The notes beneath the pieces are model-generated. The model saw only the letters and a program-made list of their open reading frames with translations. It made no database searches and was not told where the DNA came from. A stretch of 64,000 bases of DNA from Yarrowia lipolytica (taxonomy: Eukaryota > Ascomycota > Dipodascomycetes > Dipodascales), in assembly GCF_001761485.1 (NCBI RefSeq), contig NC_090771.1, positions 2,294,001 through 2,358,000 of the forward strand, read 5' to 3'. The position numbers were made by a program, and so were the translations under genes. Positions 1-11,503 of the stretch are shown here, piece by piece (positions within the stretch are counted from its first letter, which is position 1; each line of letters starts with the position of its first letter).

Positions 1-3000
1 CAGGAGTGAGTATCGAGTGGAGGAGTGACAGACTACCCGTGTTTTGGACTCTGACTAACCCAGAAACACATTTAAACATTTATTCCCGCTGCTGTGTGAC
101 TCGGCAGTCAACTCAACAGGCGTGGGATCATACCGAACGTTGGCCACCGACTGTCTCAGTATATCGATCCAGCGAGCGACACAGAGTGTGGATAAGGGGG
201 CGGATCTGGCAGAGATTGTGACAATAACCGAAATCAACCAGCTGTTCGAGTTTGTGTGCGACTTCTGGACAGACGCGAACCCGGCACTGGGAAACGCCCT
301 CAAGGACATGTTTGGAAAGATCATTGCACTGGCCTACAAGGTGCTGCCAGCCCAAATGGTCACCGAAATGATTGGCGTGTGGGCAGTGCGGGTAATGAAG
401 ATGCCCAAGTCCATGCGAGTCGTTTACTTTGTGCTGGAGATTATCACCAAGAGCGTTGGAGGAAGCTTCATTCTGGCTCAGGATGAACATTTTGTGGAGG
501 AGGCTCTCGGAGTCATGGGAAGTGTGGCGTTGGCCAATCCCGTTGGAAAAACTCTGTATGCCATCTTTTCGTCTATTCGAACTCAGATCAGGGAGGCTCA
601 TGTTTACGACAACTCAGGGGAAGGCTCTGAGATCACCAATTGGGTCGAGCTGTGGGCACCTCCGGTTCGAGAGCGAATGACCACAGATATGACACTTCAA
701 AAACACATTCTGCTGTATTTCCTGCCGCAAATGTTCAAATTCCACCCCGACTGTTTCCCCGTCTTCATGCTGTCTACCTTTGGAGACCTCTCACGAGCTT
801 TGACTCTGTCAGAGATTCAATTAGAGGCCCTGGTGGGCTGTCTGAAGATTGGCCAGGAGATTGGTCTCATCGAAGTAGGTTCCTCGGAGTTCCTGCAGGT
901 CGACATGGTCCGAAACCTGCTCCAACATGAGTCCATGTCCCTACGAGCTGCAGCTTTGTCTCTGCTGCTAAACTCACCCAAGGGATCTGAGGCTGTGAAG
1001 CCGTACGTTTACGAAGTGCTCCGAAACGTGCTTCCTGACCTGTTTGCTGAGGGAGATGCAGAGTTCAGAAACAAGGTGTACTCCTACATGAGACAGTTCA
1101 CCACAAGAGTCCGAGATTCCAGTTATGCGCTACAAAGAGATATTGGACGCATGGAATCGAAACTGGAGAAGCTCAAGGGTGAAGAGAAGGAAAAACTGCA
1201 GGCGAAAATGGAGGATTACGTGGTGCAAGTTGAGGCAGCACATACATATAGCCAATGGCTTGTGGACTTTATCACAGCACAACTCAATCCGTGTGCTCCT
1301 TACCAGACCTTCCACACTGCTCTTCGGCTAATACCCATGCTGATTCATTCGGGTCTGGATAAGAAACTAGACCAGCACATTATTCGAAAAAATTACTTGG
1401 AGTTTCCATTCCAAGTTGAGATCTTCACTCCTCTTCTTGTGGAGCGACTCATCGACGGTGTAACCTCTAATTACGAGGATCTGCGTCAGATGTGTGTGGT
1501 GCTGTTGAAGATGTCCCCCACAGAGTGTTTCCCTAACAATGAAATCACTGTGCTAGCTGACAGAGGCATGACGATGATGGCTGGTATCCGAGGGCGAGAG
1601 GGAGACTCGGGCGCACGACTGACGCAGTTTGTGTTCAATTTGTACGGACGAACTGGCCAACAGGCTCAAATTCAGTTCTTTGAGCGTCTTCTTACAAAGG
1701 TGGAGGAGTTTCTGGTCACTGCGGAGAGTAATCTGACTCTTGCAGTGAAGGAGTACCCTGTTCATGGATACTTTTCGGCTCTTCGGTTCATTCTGGAGGA
1801 TGTTGTTGCTGAGGGATACAACGCTGAATGGCTTCCATGTGTGAACAGAGCTCTTAAGAACGTTCATTACACTTGGGATCTGACCAAGGCCATTCTGACA
1901 GACGACTCTCCCGAAGGCAACGTGCCTGAGGAGCTCAATGATGTGGAAGATATTGAGCTCAAGTACGGGCCTGCTTCTCAGCTAGTTCTGTCGTATGCCT
2001 GGAGAGCAGTCAAAGAGAGCACCGCCATGATGGGCTCTATTCTTGCTCTGGTGTCGGATATCAGCGACCAGACCATTCTCGAATGTGGAAATCTGTCCAT
2101 TGAGCAGCTGGCTACCGTCAGACATCGAGGAGCATTCTCTTCTGTCTACCCTACCTTTGTCGCCTGTTGCAAGCGATGTGCCAAGACAGATACGCTCAAG
2201 GGCAAGCCTGAGGAGTGGCTCAACTATAACATTGACTTGATCGAGAAGATGGCTCAGAAGATCACCCGACGAAGTGGAGGTCTGCCTTACTTGATTGCCG
2301 GCGTGTTGTGTGCTGAGTCGGATGAAGATCGTCCTCTTCTTAAACACACCTTTGAGGAGCTGCTCCAGATTGCTAACAAGCCCCTGGATGCAGACGCTAC
2401 GATTGCTCAGATTCCCCAGGTCCATGCACTGAACTGTATGCGAATTCTGTTCATTGAAAGTGACCTGTCCGAGGCTTCGGCTCATTACATTGACGAGGGT
2501 CTTCAATTGTCTATTGAGCGGTTCTCTTCACCCACTTGGGCCGTTCGAAACTGTGCTGTCATGCTGTACACTTCTCTTCAGAACCGTTTGTTCGGCACCA
2601 AACGAGTGGCTACTGTTGTTGAGGGCTCCAACCTGTCCAGAAATAACACAGGTACAGTCCCTGCACGTCTGTTCTTCACCCGGTACAAGAATATCCGAGA
2701 GATTCTGCTCCAGCATCTGCGAGACCATGTTGACTCTCTCGATGAAGACTCTACGGCTCTGGAAACTACGTACCCCGTTCTGTCACTCCTGTCTCGACTA
2801 GAAGGAACCAACGGATACGAAGGTCTGGACGAGTTCCGAACCCTCATTAAGGGCTGTCTGCGCTCCAAGGTGTGGAAGATTCGAGAAGTCGCTGCTCGAA
2901 CCTATGCGTTTATGACAGCCGACGATCTGCTGTTTGACAGCGTTTCTTCTCTGGCCGAGACGCTGCCTGACACCTCTCAGAACTACACCCATGGCTGTCT

Positions 3001-4336
3001 TTTGGCCATTGATGCCACTCTTGCTCGAGCAACTATCAAGCTGCCACACAAGAAGCTTCCTCAGCAAGTTCTTCAGAAGCTCTATGCTCTGTTTACTCCT
3101 CTGTTGAAGCAAAACCCCTGCCCTGCTACCCAGATCGCTTACTTCCGAATTCTCAAGAATCTCTACCAGAAGGATTCCAAGGCCCCTTTCTCTGGCCGTC
3201 TGGTGCAGTTCTCTCTCACCCAGATTGAACAGAACTTCAACGGAAAGCTGGATGCTGCTGCTCGAGTTCTGAGACAAGAGTGTGTCTACGTTCTGCTCAA
3301 GTACTCGTCTGACTCCGGGCTGGGACCTGGTATCTTTGTGTCTTACGTGCGACAGCTGTTTTCTGACTCAACTTATGAAGTTGTTCAGACTACCATTGCT
3401 ACTATCGAAGAGCGACTGGGCGAGTTTGACCAGGAAACAAAATGCTCTATTCTGGAGTCGCTCTGGGATCTCACCCGAGTGTCTCACTGTGATCTGGTTA
3501 AGGGCCCGGCTCTCAGACTACTGTCTACTCTGCTGAAGGACACCCCAAGCACTCTTTCAGATTCTCTCTGTCAGTCTCTGCTGTTCTCATACACCAATGA
3601 ACACTCTACAGACATTAGTGAGAGTGCTCTTGGAGCTCTGGGGCCTTTCACTGCCCGAGTTAACGATGCTGCCAAGACACGAAAGTGGTTATCGTTGGTG
3701 AAGAAGTACGCAGATGAAACTGCTGCTTTCAGCTCTCGCCAGGCTGCGCTCAGATCGCTGTGCGCTTACCTGCGGGTCAAGTCCACCCAGAATGACACTT
3801 CCGATGAGACCATGCAGTCTTACATTCTCCTGTTGCTGTATCTCTCTGACGACGATACCAACTTGCGAGAGATGGCTGCCCATTTCACTTCCAAGGAGTT
3901 ATGTGGTCTGCCATTTGCTTCTACCAACGTACGAGCTGAGAAGGCACTTTTGGAGAAGCTCAACAATGAGAACCGGGTTGAGTTTACACCTCATCTGACT
4001 TCTCTGTTGGAGGGCTACACATCTCTGCCGTCTCAGATCGATGCTGCCCTTGCAGATGACTCGTTCCTGTTCTCTACCGAGCGTCAGAATGTGTACAGGA
4101 ACGAGCCAGTTCTTCTTTCCACCGTCCAGGGCGTTCTGGCTGAGGGGCCTGCACCTGAAGGTAGCAGTTTGGAGGGGTGGCTTAAACCTGGACTTGAGCA
4201 TTGGAAGGCTAAGAAGGAGGAGCTGGAGAAGCGACCGGAGCTGAAGACCGAGTACAACTTCTTCTTGGTCAAGGCCAGAACCGATCTGGCAGAAGAGCTG
4301 AGTGTTAAGTGGGGTGTGGAGAAAATGGAGGTCTAA
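1..4336 (+). CDS. TRM732: TRM732/THADA-family protein (5' partial)
   Basis: Large HEAT/ARM-type helical protein of the THADA/Trm732 family. In yeast Trm732 partners the methyltransferase Trm7 for 2'-O-methylation of C32 in the anticodon loop of certain tRNAs. The hallmark DUF2428 signature is visible near bases 2520-2610 (SPTWAVRNCAVMLY followed by NRLFGTKR). The open frame runs to the stop at 4334-4336, giving about 1,420 residues, close to the 1,420 of yeast Trm732. There is no good ATG at the left end: the frame has a GTG at 122 but stays open back to base 65. A GTGAGT at 6 and CTAACCCAG ending at 63 mark an intron, and splicing places bases 1-5 in frame (CAG GA|A). The first exon therefore starts left of the window, and little coding sequence should be missing. 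Family call is confident; the start is not visible. Confidence 0.88.
6..63 (+). other. Spliceosomal intron in TRM732 (58 nt)
   Basis: The 5' site is GTGAGTATC and the 3' end is CTGACTAACCCAG, with the branch site only a few bases before the AG, as is usual in Yarrowia. The intron contains stops in the gene's frame, and its removal joins bases 1-5 to the open frame beginning at 64. Confidence 0.85.
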
Positions 4337-7300
4337 TGTATATATAGGAGAATACCTGTGGACGGGGTCCAGGTGGTCACCAATCATTCCTTAGAGGATT
4401 AATGTCCATAATAAATTTTTGAATAGACTACTATCTTACACTTATGTAGATACTGTATCTTGTAGATGAGTGTGAACAGACAACCCCGATACATGAAAGA
4501 CTCTTGATGAGCACAGCTGCAGTTCTCTTCATCTGCGAATACGAGCACATTTATAAATACAAAGGCTGCTACTTGTTCAAGTACTTTCAGTTCCTGTTTT
4601 CCTCAAACGAAGATGAGTGTCGTCGGTTATGCATTCTTATCAATGCACATATACAGTTCAAGTACTTCTATAGATGTCAGGGTTCCAGTTTCGAAATTGG
4701 TGTTCTGAAATTTGATCAGAAGGCATCAAAATAGATATTACTTGTATAATGGATGCTGGAAATGTTCTATTTTTGATAAAAATAAAATCCCTATCTCAGA
4801 ACCACTGAGAGCCAGTTTTGGTTAGGAGATTACGTAACAATACATGTGGCATCAGCTTATTCCTGTGTACCTGTACATGCAAGGAAAGACAAATGACTGA
4901 GTATTTCTCGATTACAGCACTCGTATGTCCTTTGCGTTCCAGGTCCACACATCCGGTCGCTGCTCTTTGATTTGACGCCAATGCCTGGCAAGACGAAGAC
5001 TCCAACGGAGGTGTTTACGGTTTCTGCTGCATGGATCCAGTACAACTAAGGTTACAACCTAAATGGCCTTGTACTGAAGGAGTAGGAGAGGTTCAGAGCA
5101 AATGGCGGAATAGTTTGATCAAGCAGAGAGCATTGGGGGTCTTAAATGGGACGTAGTAAAAACACATTCTCAAGTACTCGGTTTTATGCAACAACTTGAA
5201 GTTTGATGTGCTGTCTTCCCTCTTTTCTCTGCGTTTTAAGACTCTCTCCAGTTCAGTCTGGTCTCAGAGCAGGTTTGAGAAGTTGGTTTCGCAGACCCGG
5301 AAAGACCTTCTAGCTTTAGTTGCAACGTGACCTTGTCTCATAATTGTAACGTGTTTTCTTTGTGTCCCCATATGTTCGAGGGGTCACTTTGCAGTGATGA
5401 GTTATCTGATAAGTTTTTAGACAACATGATCTGGACTAAGTAGAGACCTATATTGACGGTATTTGGAGATAAGTTCCGATAGTAGTTGGTAATATCTTAG
5501 ATAACACTCACGGGTAATCATACTTGTACTCTTAGAGGTCTACTTGTACATCCCGTACATAGCGGTACTTGTACTGACACATCCACGGCACTTCCATTAA
5601 CGTTACACCAAGAACAGCATGCTGCTGGGGGAGACAATAAAATGGAGAGATGTTTGAAAGCTATACGGATAATCTTGCTTTGGGGACGTTGAACAAATCA
5701 AAGTATCGAAGAACGGAGTCCGAAGCTGCATAGTCGCGAACTCCCCGTCTCTTCGGGAATCCTTGTAAAAAAGAGTCAGAAACCCACTTTATGTCAAACA
5801 TTTTCAACCCTTACAAGAGAGAGAGAGAGACAGGCAGGAGCGCCAGGGCTAAAGTGAGGGTAAATTTGACAGCAGTACTTGTAACACGTAATTTTGACAT
5901 CCGTCAAGTTGAAAAAATTTCTAACAATCACTTCAAGTGAACAGTGGCTTTATCAGTCCTTGTCCCCGTCCTTGTCCCGCAGCTTCGAACTGATTGTGCG
6001 GGGTCCCACGAGGGTTGATAGGCGCTTGAAAGGGGAAAAAACGGCACAAAACTTTTGTTTATGGCTACCTGGAGCTGGTTATCATTCTTCATGACGTCAT
6101 TGGTCTTGTCGAACAATGGTACCCCCGTTCGACTTGGTTTTAGAGTTAGAGGTTAACCTCCATTAAGTGATATTTAACCTTGACTTGAAAGCAAAATGAA
6201 GAGAGAAAAAAAGTCCTAAAGAGAGAGAAAGGGCGCCATAAAGCAGTTAGAGGGCCAAAAGAGAGCGGCATAAAACTATTGGTTCGGTTCTTGGTCGGCG
6301 CAGAAAAAAGGGGGCTTTCCGTGGCTCTCAAAACGTCCCTTGTCTAACCGAGGAGGTGGGGTCTCTTAGCGATGAGCATGCAGGATTCACATGCGATATC
6401 GGATAAGTTCGACAGGCACTTTATTTGAAGTGAGTCATATACGAGAACTTGTAGGTGGCAGGTACGTGTTGTAGAAACATCCATCTACTTGTACAAGTAC
6501 TTGTGCTCTAGTGTCAAACTATTAGGTCCCCATCTGGGTCTCGGTTAGTTTGATCCCATACCACTGCACCAACTGGCTTGTGCAATGTGCTCCCTCTGAA
6601 GAACAACCAACCAGTGTGTGAATAATAAAGTCTCTCTTTCAAAGCTTCCTGCTTACCGCGGGTTGTTTCGCTGGTTACAATTAGCTACCTCAAAGTTCTG
6701 TATCCATGTGCGCTACACCTCGTCCTGAGAGCTTATGGTAGCGCACGGCTCAAACACTCAAAATGTAGCTTAACACTACAACTTGTAATGATCTAAATGA
6801 TAGAAAAATAGTCCAAGTAGATTCAAGACTCAAGTCCCTAACCAACTATAAAACTCGGTACCAACCACCACAACCACAACATATGTACCCCTCATTTATC
6901 CCAATCGGTCAACCGCGGCGCACGGAATGACGAAAAAGGAGGCTTGCATTCGCATCATTCTCGCTTGTGCCTTTCCATCTCCGATGTGCTCTAATCTTCG
7001 TGTGTAAACTGTAAGTCCTGGTCTTCCAAACATTAGTTTTATGGGGTCGAAAATTGGAGCTATTTTGCCGGAGAAAGCCCATGTCGTAACGGAACGTTCT
7101 TTCGAGCCGACTGCTTTTTTCTGATCTCAGATCGGTCAACTATCCATTGCGTTGGCTCTCCGACATTTCATTTCCCCTGTTTCCTGCACTTCGCTTGTGG
7201 GAGCTGTTTCGGGAGCAACTGCGAGTAACAGAAAGAAGGAAATAAACCCCCCCAATAAAGTTCTAATAGAGTTGACAGGAGCATCGTAGGTGCGAGAGAG

Positions 7301-7681
7301 TAGGCAAAAGACTCCACAAATGAGACGCGGCACGCGTGTCGGTCACGTGATCAAAACCCTCTCTGGATCTTGTCATTTCCCTTTGAGAGCATTTTAAAAC
7401 AACACCTCTCAAATATATTGATTACTCCTTCTCATCAACTTCACATCCTGACCTGTAGCGTGATGTCATGCACGAAAGTACGGGGTTTTGGGTTTTCTTT
7501 CCAAGCTCACACATACAACCTCCCAACTCTAAATTGTGAGCAAGACACAGCTTGAGAGTTGTGTAGAAGAGAGACAGGAACTAAAAAAGATAGCTAAAAA
7601 AAGCGCGTCTGAAGTTATATAAACCCCGAGGTCCTCCCCCAGTTTGTGAATTTTCCCTCTTTTAATACATAAAACAATACA
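4337..7681. other. Long intergenic region (3.3 kb)
   Basis: No convincing gene is seen; open frames are short and lack family features. It holds copies of the octamer TACTTGTA or its complement at 5521, 5541, 5576, 5876, 6486 and 6492, a GA run near 5815-5830, and a palindrome TCACGTGA at 7343-7350 about 330 bases before the transporter start. The 3' part serves as the promoter of the MFS gene. Confidence 0.6.
7616..7623 (+). promoter_or_regulatory. TATA box of the MFS transporter gene
   Basis: TATATAAA lies about 60 bases upstream of the ATG at 7682, followed by a pyrimidine-rich stretch and an A-rich leader (AAAACAATACA) directly before the start codon. Confidence 0.55.
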
Positions 7682-9262
7682 ATGATTGACCACGATAAGA
7701 TCCCCGGAACAATCAACCTGGTTGACACCACCGACTCTGAGGTGGTTCTCCACCCTGTTCCCTCCGCCCATCCGGATGACCCACTCAACTGGTCGTACCG
7801 TCGAAAGTTGTTGTCCATGTTTTGCATGTTCATTTTCACCCTTGGTGTTTCCATTCCTTCGGCTTCCATCTACTCAGTGCTCATTCCCATCTCTGAAAAC
7901 ACAGGCTTGTCTCTGGACACTCTCAACCAAGGCACAGGTTACATGTACCTGACGTTTGGTCTGGGATGTATCATTTTCCAGCCTCTGTCTCAGCAGTTTG
8001 GCAAGCGGCCAATCTTCCTCATCTCCATGCTTGGTACATGTCTGATCCAGCTCTGGGGTCCTCATGCTAAGAACTCTGGCCAGTGGATTGGCTCTAAGCT
8101 GCTGCAGGGTTTCTTCGGAGCTCCCGTTGAGTCGCTTTGCGAAGTGCTTGTGTCTGACGTGTGGTTTGAGCACGAGCGAGGACGATGGATCGGTCTGTAT
8201 GGATTTGGACTCATGTTTGCATCTAACATAGCACCTGTCTTGGCAGGTCTGATTTCCCAGGGCCAGGACTGGACTTGGGTTCTGTACTGGGGCACAATCT
8301 TCAACGCTGTTTGCTTCGTATTTCTGTTTCTCTTCTTCGAGGAGACCAACTTTGTGCGACACCCAGCGCTGAAGAAGGTGGACAGTATCACCTCTGATGA
8401 CGGAGCCGTCACCCTCAACGAGAAGAACACTGCCAAATCTGTCTCTGTAACTACTGATGTCGAATTGGCCACCACAGACGTCATGAAAAAGAAGACCTTT
8501 ATCCAGAAACTCGCTCTGTTCGATCAGCCTCGTCCCATCATGATTTGGGAAATGATGAAGAGACCGTTCATTATCTTTTTCCGGTTCCCCGTCATTGTCT
8601 TCTCTGGTTTCCTCTGCGGTCTTGGACTCGTCTGGTTTAACTTGGTCAATGGAACCGTCTCTGCTGTTCTCTCTGCCGATCCCTACAACTTCACTCCTGA
8701 CAAGGTCGGTCTGTGCTACATTTCGTCTTGTGTGATTGTCTTTATCTCATCCATCTACGGAGGTTATGCTTCGGACAAGCTGCGAATTGTGTTGGCTAAA
8801 CGAAACGGGGGCATCTCTGAGCCCGAGCACCGTTTGTGGGTTCTCATTGCGTACCTCATCCTCTGTCCTTCCATGTTGATTCTGTGGGGCATGGGAGCTG
8901 CTGACAAGATTCACTGGTTCCCTATCATTCTCGGAATGGGATTCGTCCAAGGAATGTCTGCCCTCACCTCCATCTGTTCTGTCAACTACGCCGTCGACTC
9001 CTACCGAGAGATTGCCTCCGACTCTATGGTCACCGTCATTCTCATCCGAAACTGTATGTCTTTCGGTATCGGTTACGGAGTGACCCCCTGGTTCCAGAAC
9101 GAGGGTCTCAAGCGATGTTTCGGAGAGGCCGCTGCTGTGTCTTTCGTGTGTATCTCCACCTTCTTCATCTTCATCAAATGGGGTAAGAGCATGCGTAAGA
9201 ATGGCAAGCACGTCTACTGGAATTTTGTGCAGCAGTCCATTGACAACGGAATGTCCATCTAA
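7682..9262 (+). CDS. Major facilitator superfamily transporter, fungal DHA-like
   Basis: A 526-residue membrane carrier. The N terminus has the fungal MFS signature HPDDPLNWSYRRK just before the first membrane span, a form common in drug:proton antiporters and related carriers. Two blocks of about six hydrophobic spans flank a charged cytoplasmic loop near residues 220-290 (bases about 8340-8550), as expected for a 12-span MFS protein. An ERGRWIGLYGFG motif follows the fourth span. It presumably acts at the plasma membrane. The substrate cannot be read from sequence; drug, polyamine or organic-acid export are all possible. The ATG at 7682 has a TATA box about 60 bases upstream. It converges on the dynein gene, with 366 bases between stops. 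Confidence 0.85.
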   Translation: MIDHDKIPGTINLVDTTDSEVVLHPVPSAHPDDPLNWSYRRKLLSMFCMFIFTLGVSIPSASIYSVLIPISENTGLSLDTLNQGTGYMYLTFGLGCIIFQPLSQQFGKRPIFLISMLGTCLIQLWGPHAKNSGQWIGSKLLQGFFGAPVESLCEVLVSDVWFEHERGRWIGLYGFGLMFASNIAPVLAGLISQGQDWTWVLYWGTIFNAVCFVFLFLFFEETNFVRHPALKKVDSITSDDGAVTLNEKNTAKSVSVTTDVELATTDVMKKKTFIQKLALFDQPRPIMIWEMMKRPFIIFFRFPVIVFSGFLCGLGLVWFNLVNGTVSAVLSADPYNFTPDKVGLCYISSCVIVFISSIYGGYASDKLRIVLAKRNGGISEPEHRLWVLIAYLILCPSMLILWGMGAADKIHWFPIILGMGFVQGMSALTSICSVNYAVDSYREIASDSMVTVILIRNCMSFGIGYGVTPWFQNEGLKRCFGEAAAVSFVCISTFFIFIKWGKSMRKNGKHVYWNFVQQSIDNGMSI

Positions 9263-9628
9263 GCACGCCTGACACGCACCCATACACACAAAAACGCAAA
9301 AAAACAAACATTACTCATACAGTTTTTCTCTCATAACGTGGACGACACACAACGTCATTTGTCATTCACGTTAACTAACCCAGAACTAACCCAGCGCTAA
9401 CCCAGATTGGTAACGCATTTATTACACCTTTCAGTGTGGGATATAGTCGAGGAGTCGTATACAAATAGTCTAATAGAAAGCATTCATAATTATCTACTTT
9501 AAGGTAAATACTGAACCAAGTATGGAGTACTGTATGTACTGTATCTCTACATTTTGAATACAATCCAATCCACCACCCAGATTGGTGACTCCCTAACTAC
9601 TTGCAATAACTTATATACTCCTTACCCT
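9263..9628. other. Intergenic spacer between convergent genes
   Basis: A shared 3' region of 366 bases for the MFS transporter and the dynein gene. It contains three close copies of CTAACCCAG (separate entry) and an A/T-rich stretch near 9480-9560. No gene is seen. Confidence 0.6.
9375..9405. repeat. Three CTAACCCAG units at 11-base spacing
   Basis: CTAACCCAG occurs at 9375-9383, 9386-9394 and 9397-9405. Each equals the Yarrowia branch-site-plus-3'-splice consensus. Read on the minus strand, each contains GGGTTAG, as in telomere-type repeats. It lies about 110 bases past the MFS stop. Confidence 0.75.
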
Positions 9629-11503
9629 CTAAACAGTATCAATCTTGTTCAGCAAGATTCTCATCTCCTTCCAATCATTAGCCGTGTTCTTTTGCAGCAA
9701 CTCGTTACCAAGATCGAACACGGTAATCATGCCATCAAAACCCCCAACGGCCGCAGACTTGCCAGACTTGTCCCAGGCAAGCTTATTAAGAGGATGCAAA
9801 AGATTGTCCGCAGCAGTCTTCGCCTGAGGCTTCACACGAGCAACAGGAACGTCGATATCAACGAGCAGATCGTACACCTCCAAGTGCCCAGATCCATCCA
9901 CAGCTCCAAAGAGCGATGGGCACGAGGGGTTCCACTTCGCCGAATACACCGTATCGTCCCGGTAAATGGTATGCAGAAGAGGGTTGGAGGTGTTTGTGTC
10001 AGCTGGAGCTGTGGCGGACACGGTGCTAGTTCGCCACAGCTTGATCTTCCAATCGAAACCCGACGTGAGAAGATAGTCTCCCAAGTCCACGCTATGCTTA
10101 GAAGGATGCAGGTCGAGACACGTAACAGGAGCCAAATGAGCTGCGGCATACTGAGCCGAGTTGCGTGCGTCAATACCAGCACTCGTACCGGCCTTGTCGT
10201 ACCGGTTGCAATGGTACATGGAACCCTCTTCGGTGCCGAACAGAAAGTACGAGGTGTCTTGGGCAGGCGTCACGAGAGCAGTGGGCGAAATGGTGAGATT
10301 TCGAGCTGCCTCAGAAGACGGCTGTAGCAAAATCTTCTCCTGTGGTTTGGCGAGAATGTCGGGGGACCACGTGCAGATGGTTCCATCGGTCGAAGCAGAC
10401 ACCAACGAAGATGCATTTTGGGTACCGTAGAGGTCCAATGCCAACACAGGGTGTGAATGGGCACTTCCGGAAAGTGGAGAGGCCAAAATAGCCTGTGAAC
10501 TGGACGCCCTCATGTCCCACACCATGATCTGGCCGTTATAGAGGCCTCCAAACACAAGTGTGGGGTGGAAGGGAGAGCACAGCACCGAAGTCACGTCCGA
10601 GTCTGCCACAAACGTGTACTCGGGCTTAGCAGGCATGTGCATATTCCAAACCTTCACACAGCCTTTAGCCTCCGCAATGGAGTCGCGTTTCTCCGTGTAC
10701 GATGCCACCAGCAGCTCGGGGAAGGAGTGCGACCAAGCAAGATCAAGCACGGCTCGTCCGTCTGTGTCTGAATGGGAAAACTGGAGAGACTGCGACACGA
10801 GCGCCTCTTCATCATGGGTTGTAGTGAGTCCCTGAGAACCATAATCTGTGAGAACATCAAATTTTTGAGGTTTGAGCGACCGTTCCACCACCTTGAGCGA
10901 TTGTTGCACAAACGGAAGCAGGTCTTCGGAAGCCGCAGCAGAAGGCTCTGCGAACACAATACTAACGTTGTCATCTGGAGGCGGAATTGAAACCTGGGCC
11001 GGGTAACTAGAAATGCTGGGCTCCTCATCCTGTGTCCCAGAGTCTGGTCTGGACGCGTCTGCTGCTGTTTCGTCGCTGTCGAGATCAATATCGTCATCAA
11101 TGGGGTCGGTCTGGACCCCCTTTGAGTAGCAGAGTGGCGGTGATGTTGTCCGAGTTGTAATCGCAGCGGCTGTAGAAGTTGAAGCTGACGCTGATGCTGT
11201 GTTGGAAGTGGCTGATGTATCAGGACCCTGAACCACAGGAACTTGATCAAAGGCATCAGCAATGACTATGGAAAAAGATCCTGGGGTGTCGTCAATTCGA
11301 GTAGTCACCAATGAGTCTACCAGCTGGTCGATATCCTCTTTAGAGGGTGCTGCTCTTTGTGCCTGTGTTAGTAGGTTCCCCCTGGCTGTGTTTGTGTGTT
11401 TGTTGAGACTCACCTCCTGCTGTTGAAGAGCTTCTCTGGCCTTTCGCATCTCTGCGATTCTGGCCCTTTTGGCCTCGATCTCGCTGCGTCTGCTCGAGCT
11501 CAT
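9629..11503 (-). CDS. PAC11: Cytoplasmic dynein intermediate chain (WD40)
   Basis: Intermediate chain of cytoplasmic dynein, which links heavy and light chains and binds dynactin. The N terminus (MSSSRRSEIEAKRARIAEMR) is the charged coiled coil typical of the family. A light-chain LC8-type motif, SKGVQTDP, sits near residue 128 in a low-complexity Ser/Thr/Ala linker. The C-terminal half is a WD40 propeller (for example KVWNMHMP, IMVWDMRAS, DWKIKLWRTS). The ATG at 11503 is chosen because the frame upstream starts only at a TTG. A 51-base intron at 11363-11413 lies inside the open frame and carries no stop; without splicing the protein is 624 residues, with splicing 607. It is divergent from SLD5. 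PAC11 is the S. cerevisiae name; this protein resembles the filamentous-fungal form more. Confidence 0.9.
   Translation of the reverse strand: MSSSRRSEIEAKRARIAEMRKAREALQQQEVSLNKHTNTARGNLLTQAQRAAPSKEDIDQLVDSLVTTRIDDTPGSFSIVIADAFDQVPVVQGPDTSATSNTASASASTSTAAAITTRTTSPPLCYSKGVQTDPIDDDIDLDSDETAADASRPDSGTQDEEPSISSYPAQVSIPPPDDNVSIVFAEPSAAASEDLLPFVQQSLKVVERSLKPQKFDVLTDYGSQGLTTTHDEEALVSQSLQFSHSDTDGRAVLDLAWSHSFPELLVASYTEKRDSIAEAKGCVKVWNMHMPAKPEYTFVADSDVTSVLCSPFHPTLVFGGLYNGQIMVWDMRASSSQAILASPLSGSAHSHPVLALDLYGTQNASSLVSASTDGTICTWSPDILAKPQEKILLQPSSEAARNLTISPTALVTPAQDTSYFLFGTEEGSMYHCNRYDKAGTSAGIDARNSAQYAAAHLAPVTCLDLHPSKHSVDLGDYLLTSGFDWKIKLWRTSTVSATAPADTNTSNPLLHTIYRDDTVYSAKWNPSCPSLFGAVDGSGHLEVYDLLVDIDVPVARVKPQAKTAADNLLHPLNKLAWDKSGKSAAVGGFDGMITVFDLGNELLQKNTANDWKEMRILLNKIDTV
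11363..11413 (-). other. Stop-free 51-nt intron in the dynein intermediate chain gene
   Basis: On the minus strand GTGAGT follows the codons for EALQQQE, and TACTAACACAG ends the segment before AQRAAPSKED. The length is a multiple of three and no stop lies inside, so the reading frame does not reveal it. Both splice sites match the Yarrowia consensus perfectly. Confidence 0.8.

Noticed and set aside
122-124. Start of TRM732 at GTG 122
   Set aside because: It is not an ATG, and the frame continues left to a good 3' splice site at 63.
9554-10327. 257-codon plus-strand frame
   Set aside because: It is antisense to the WD40 part of the dynein intermediate chain, with composition unlike a real protein.
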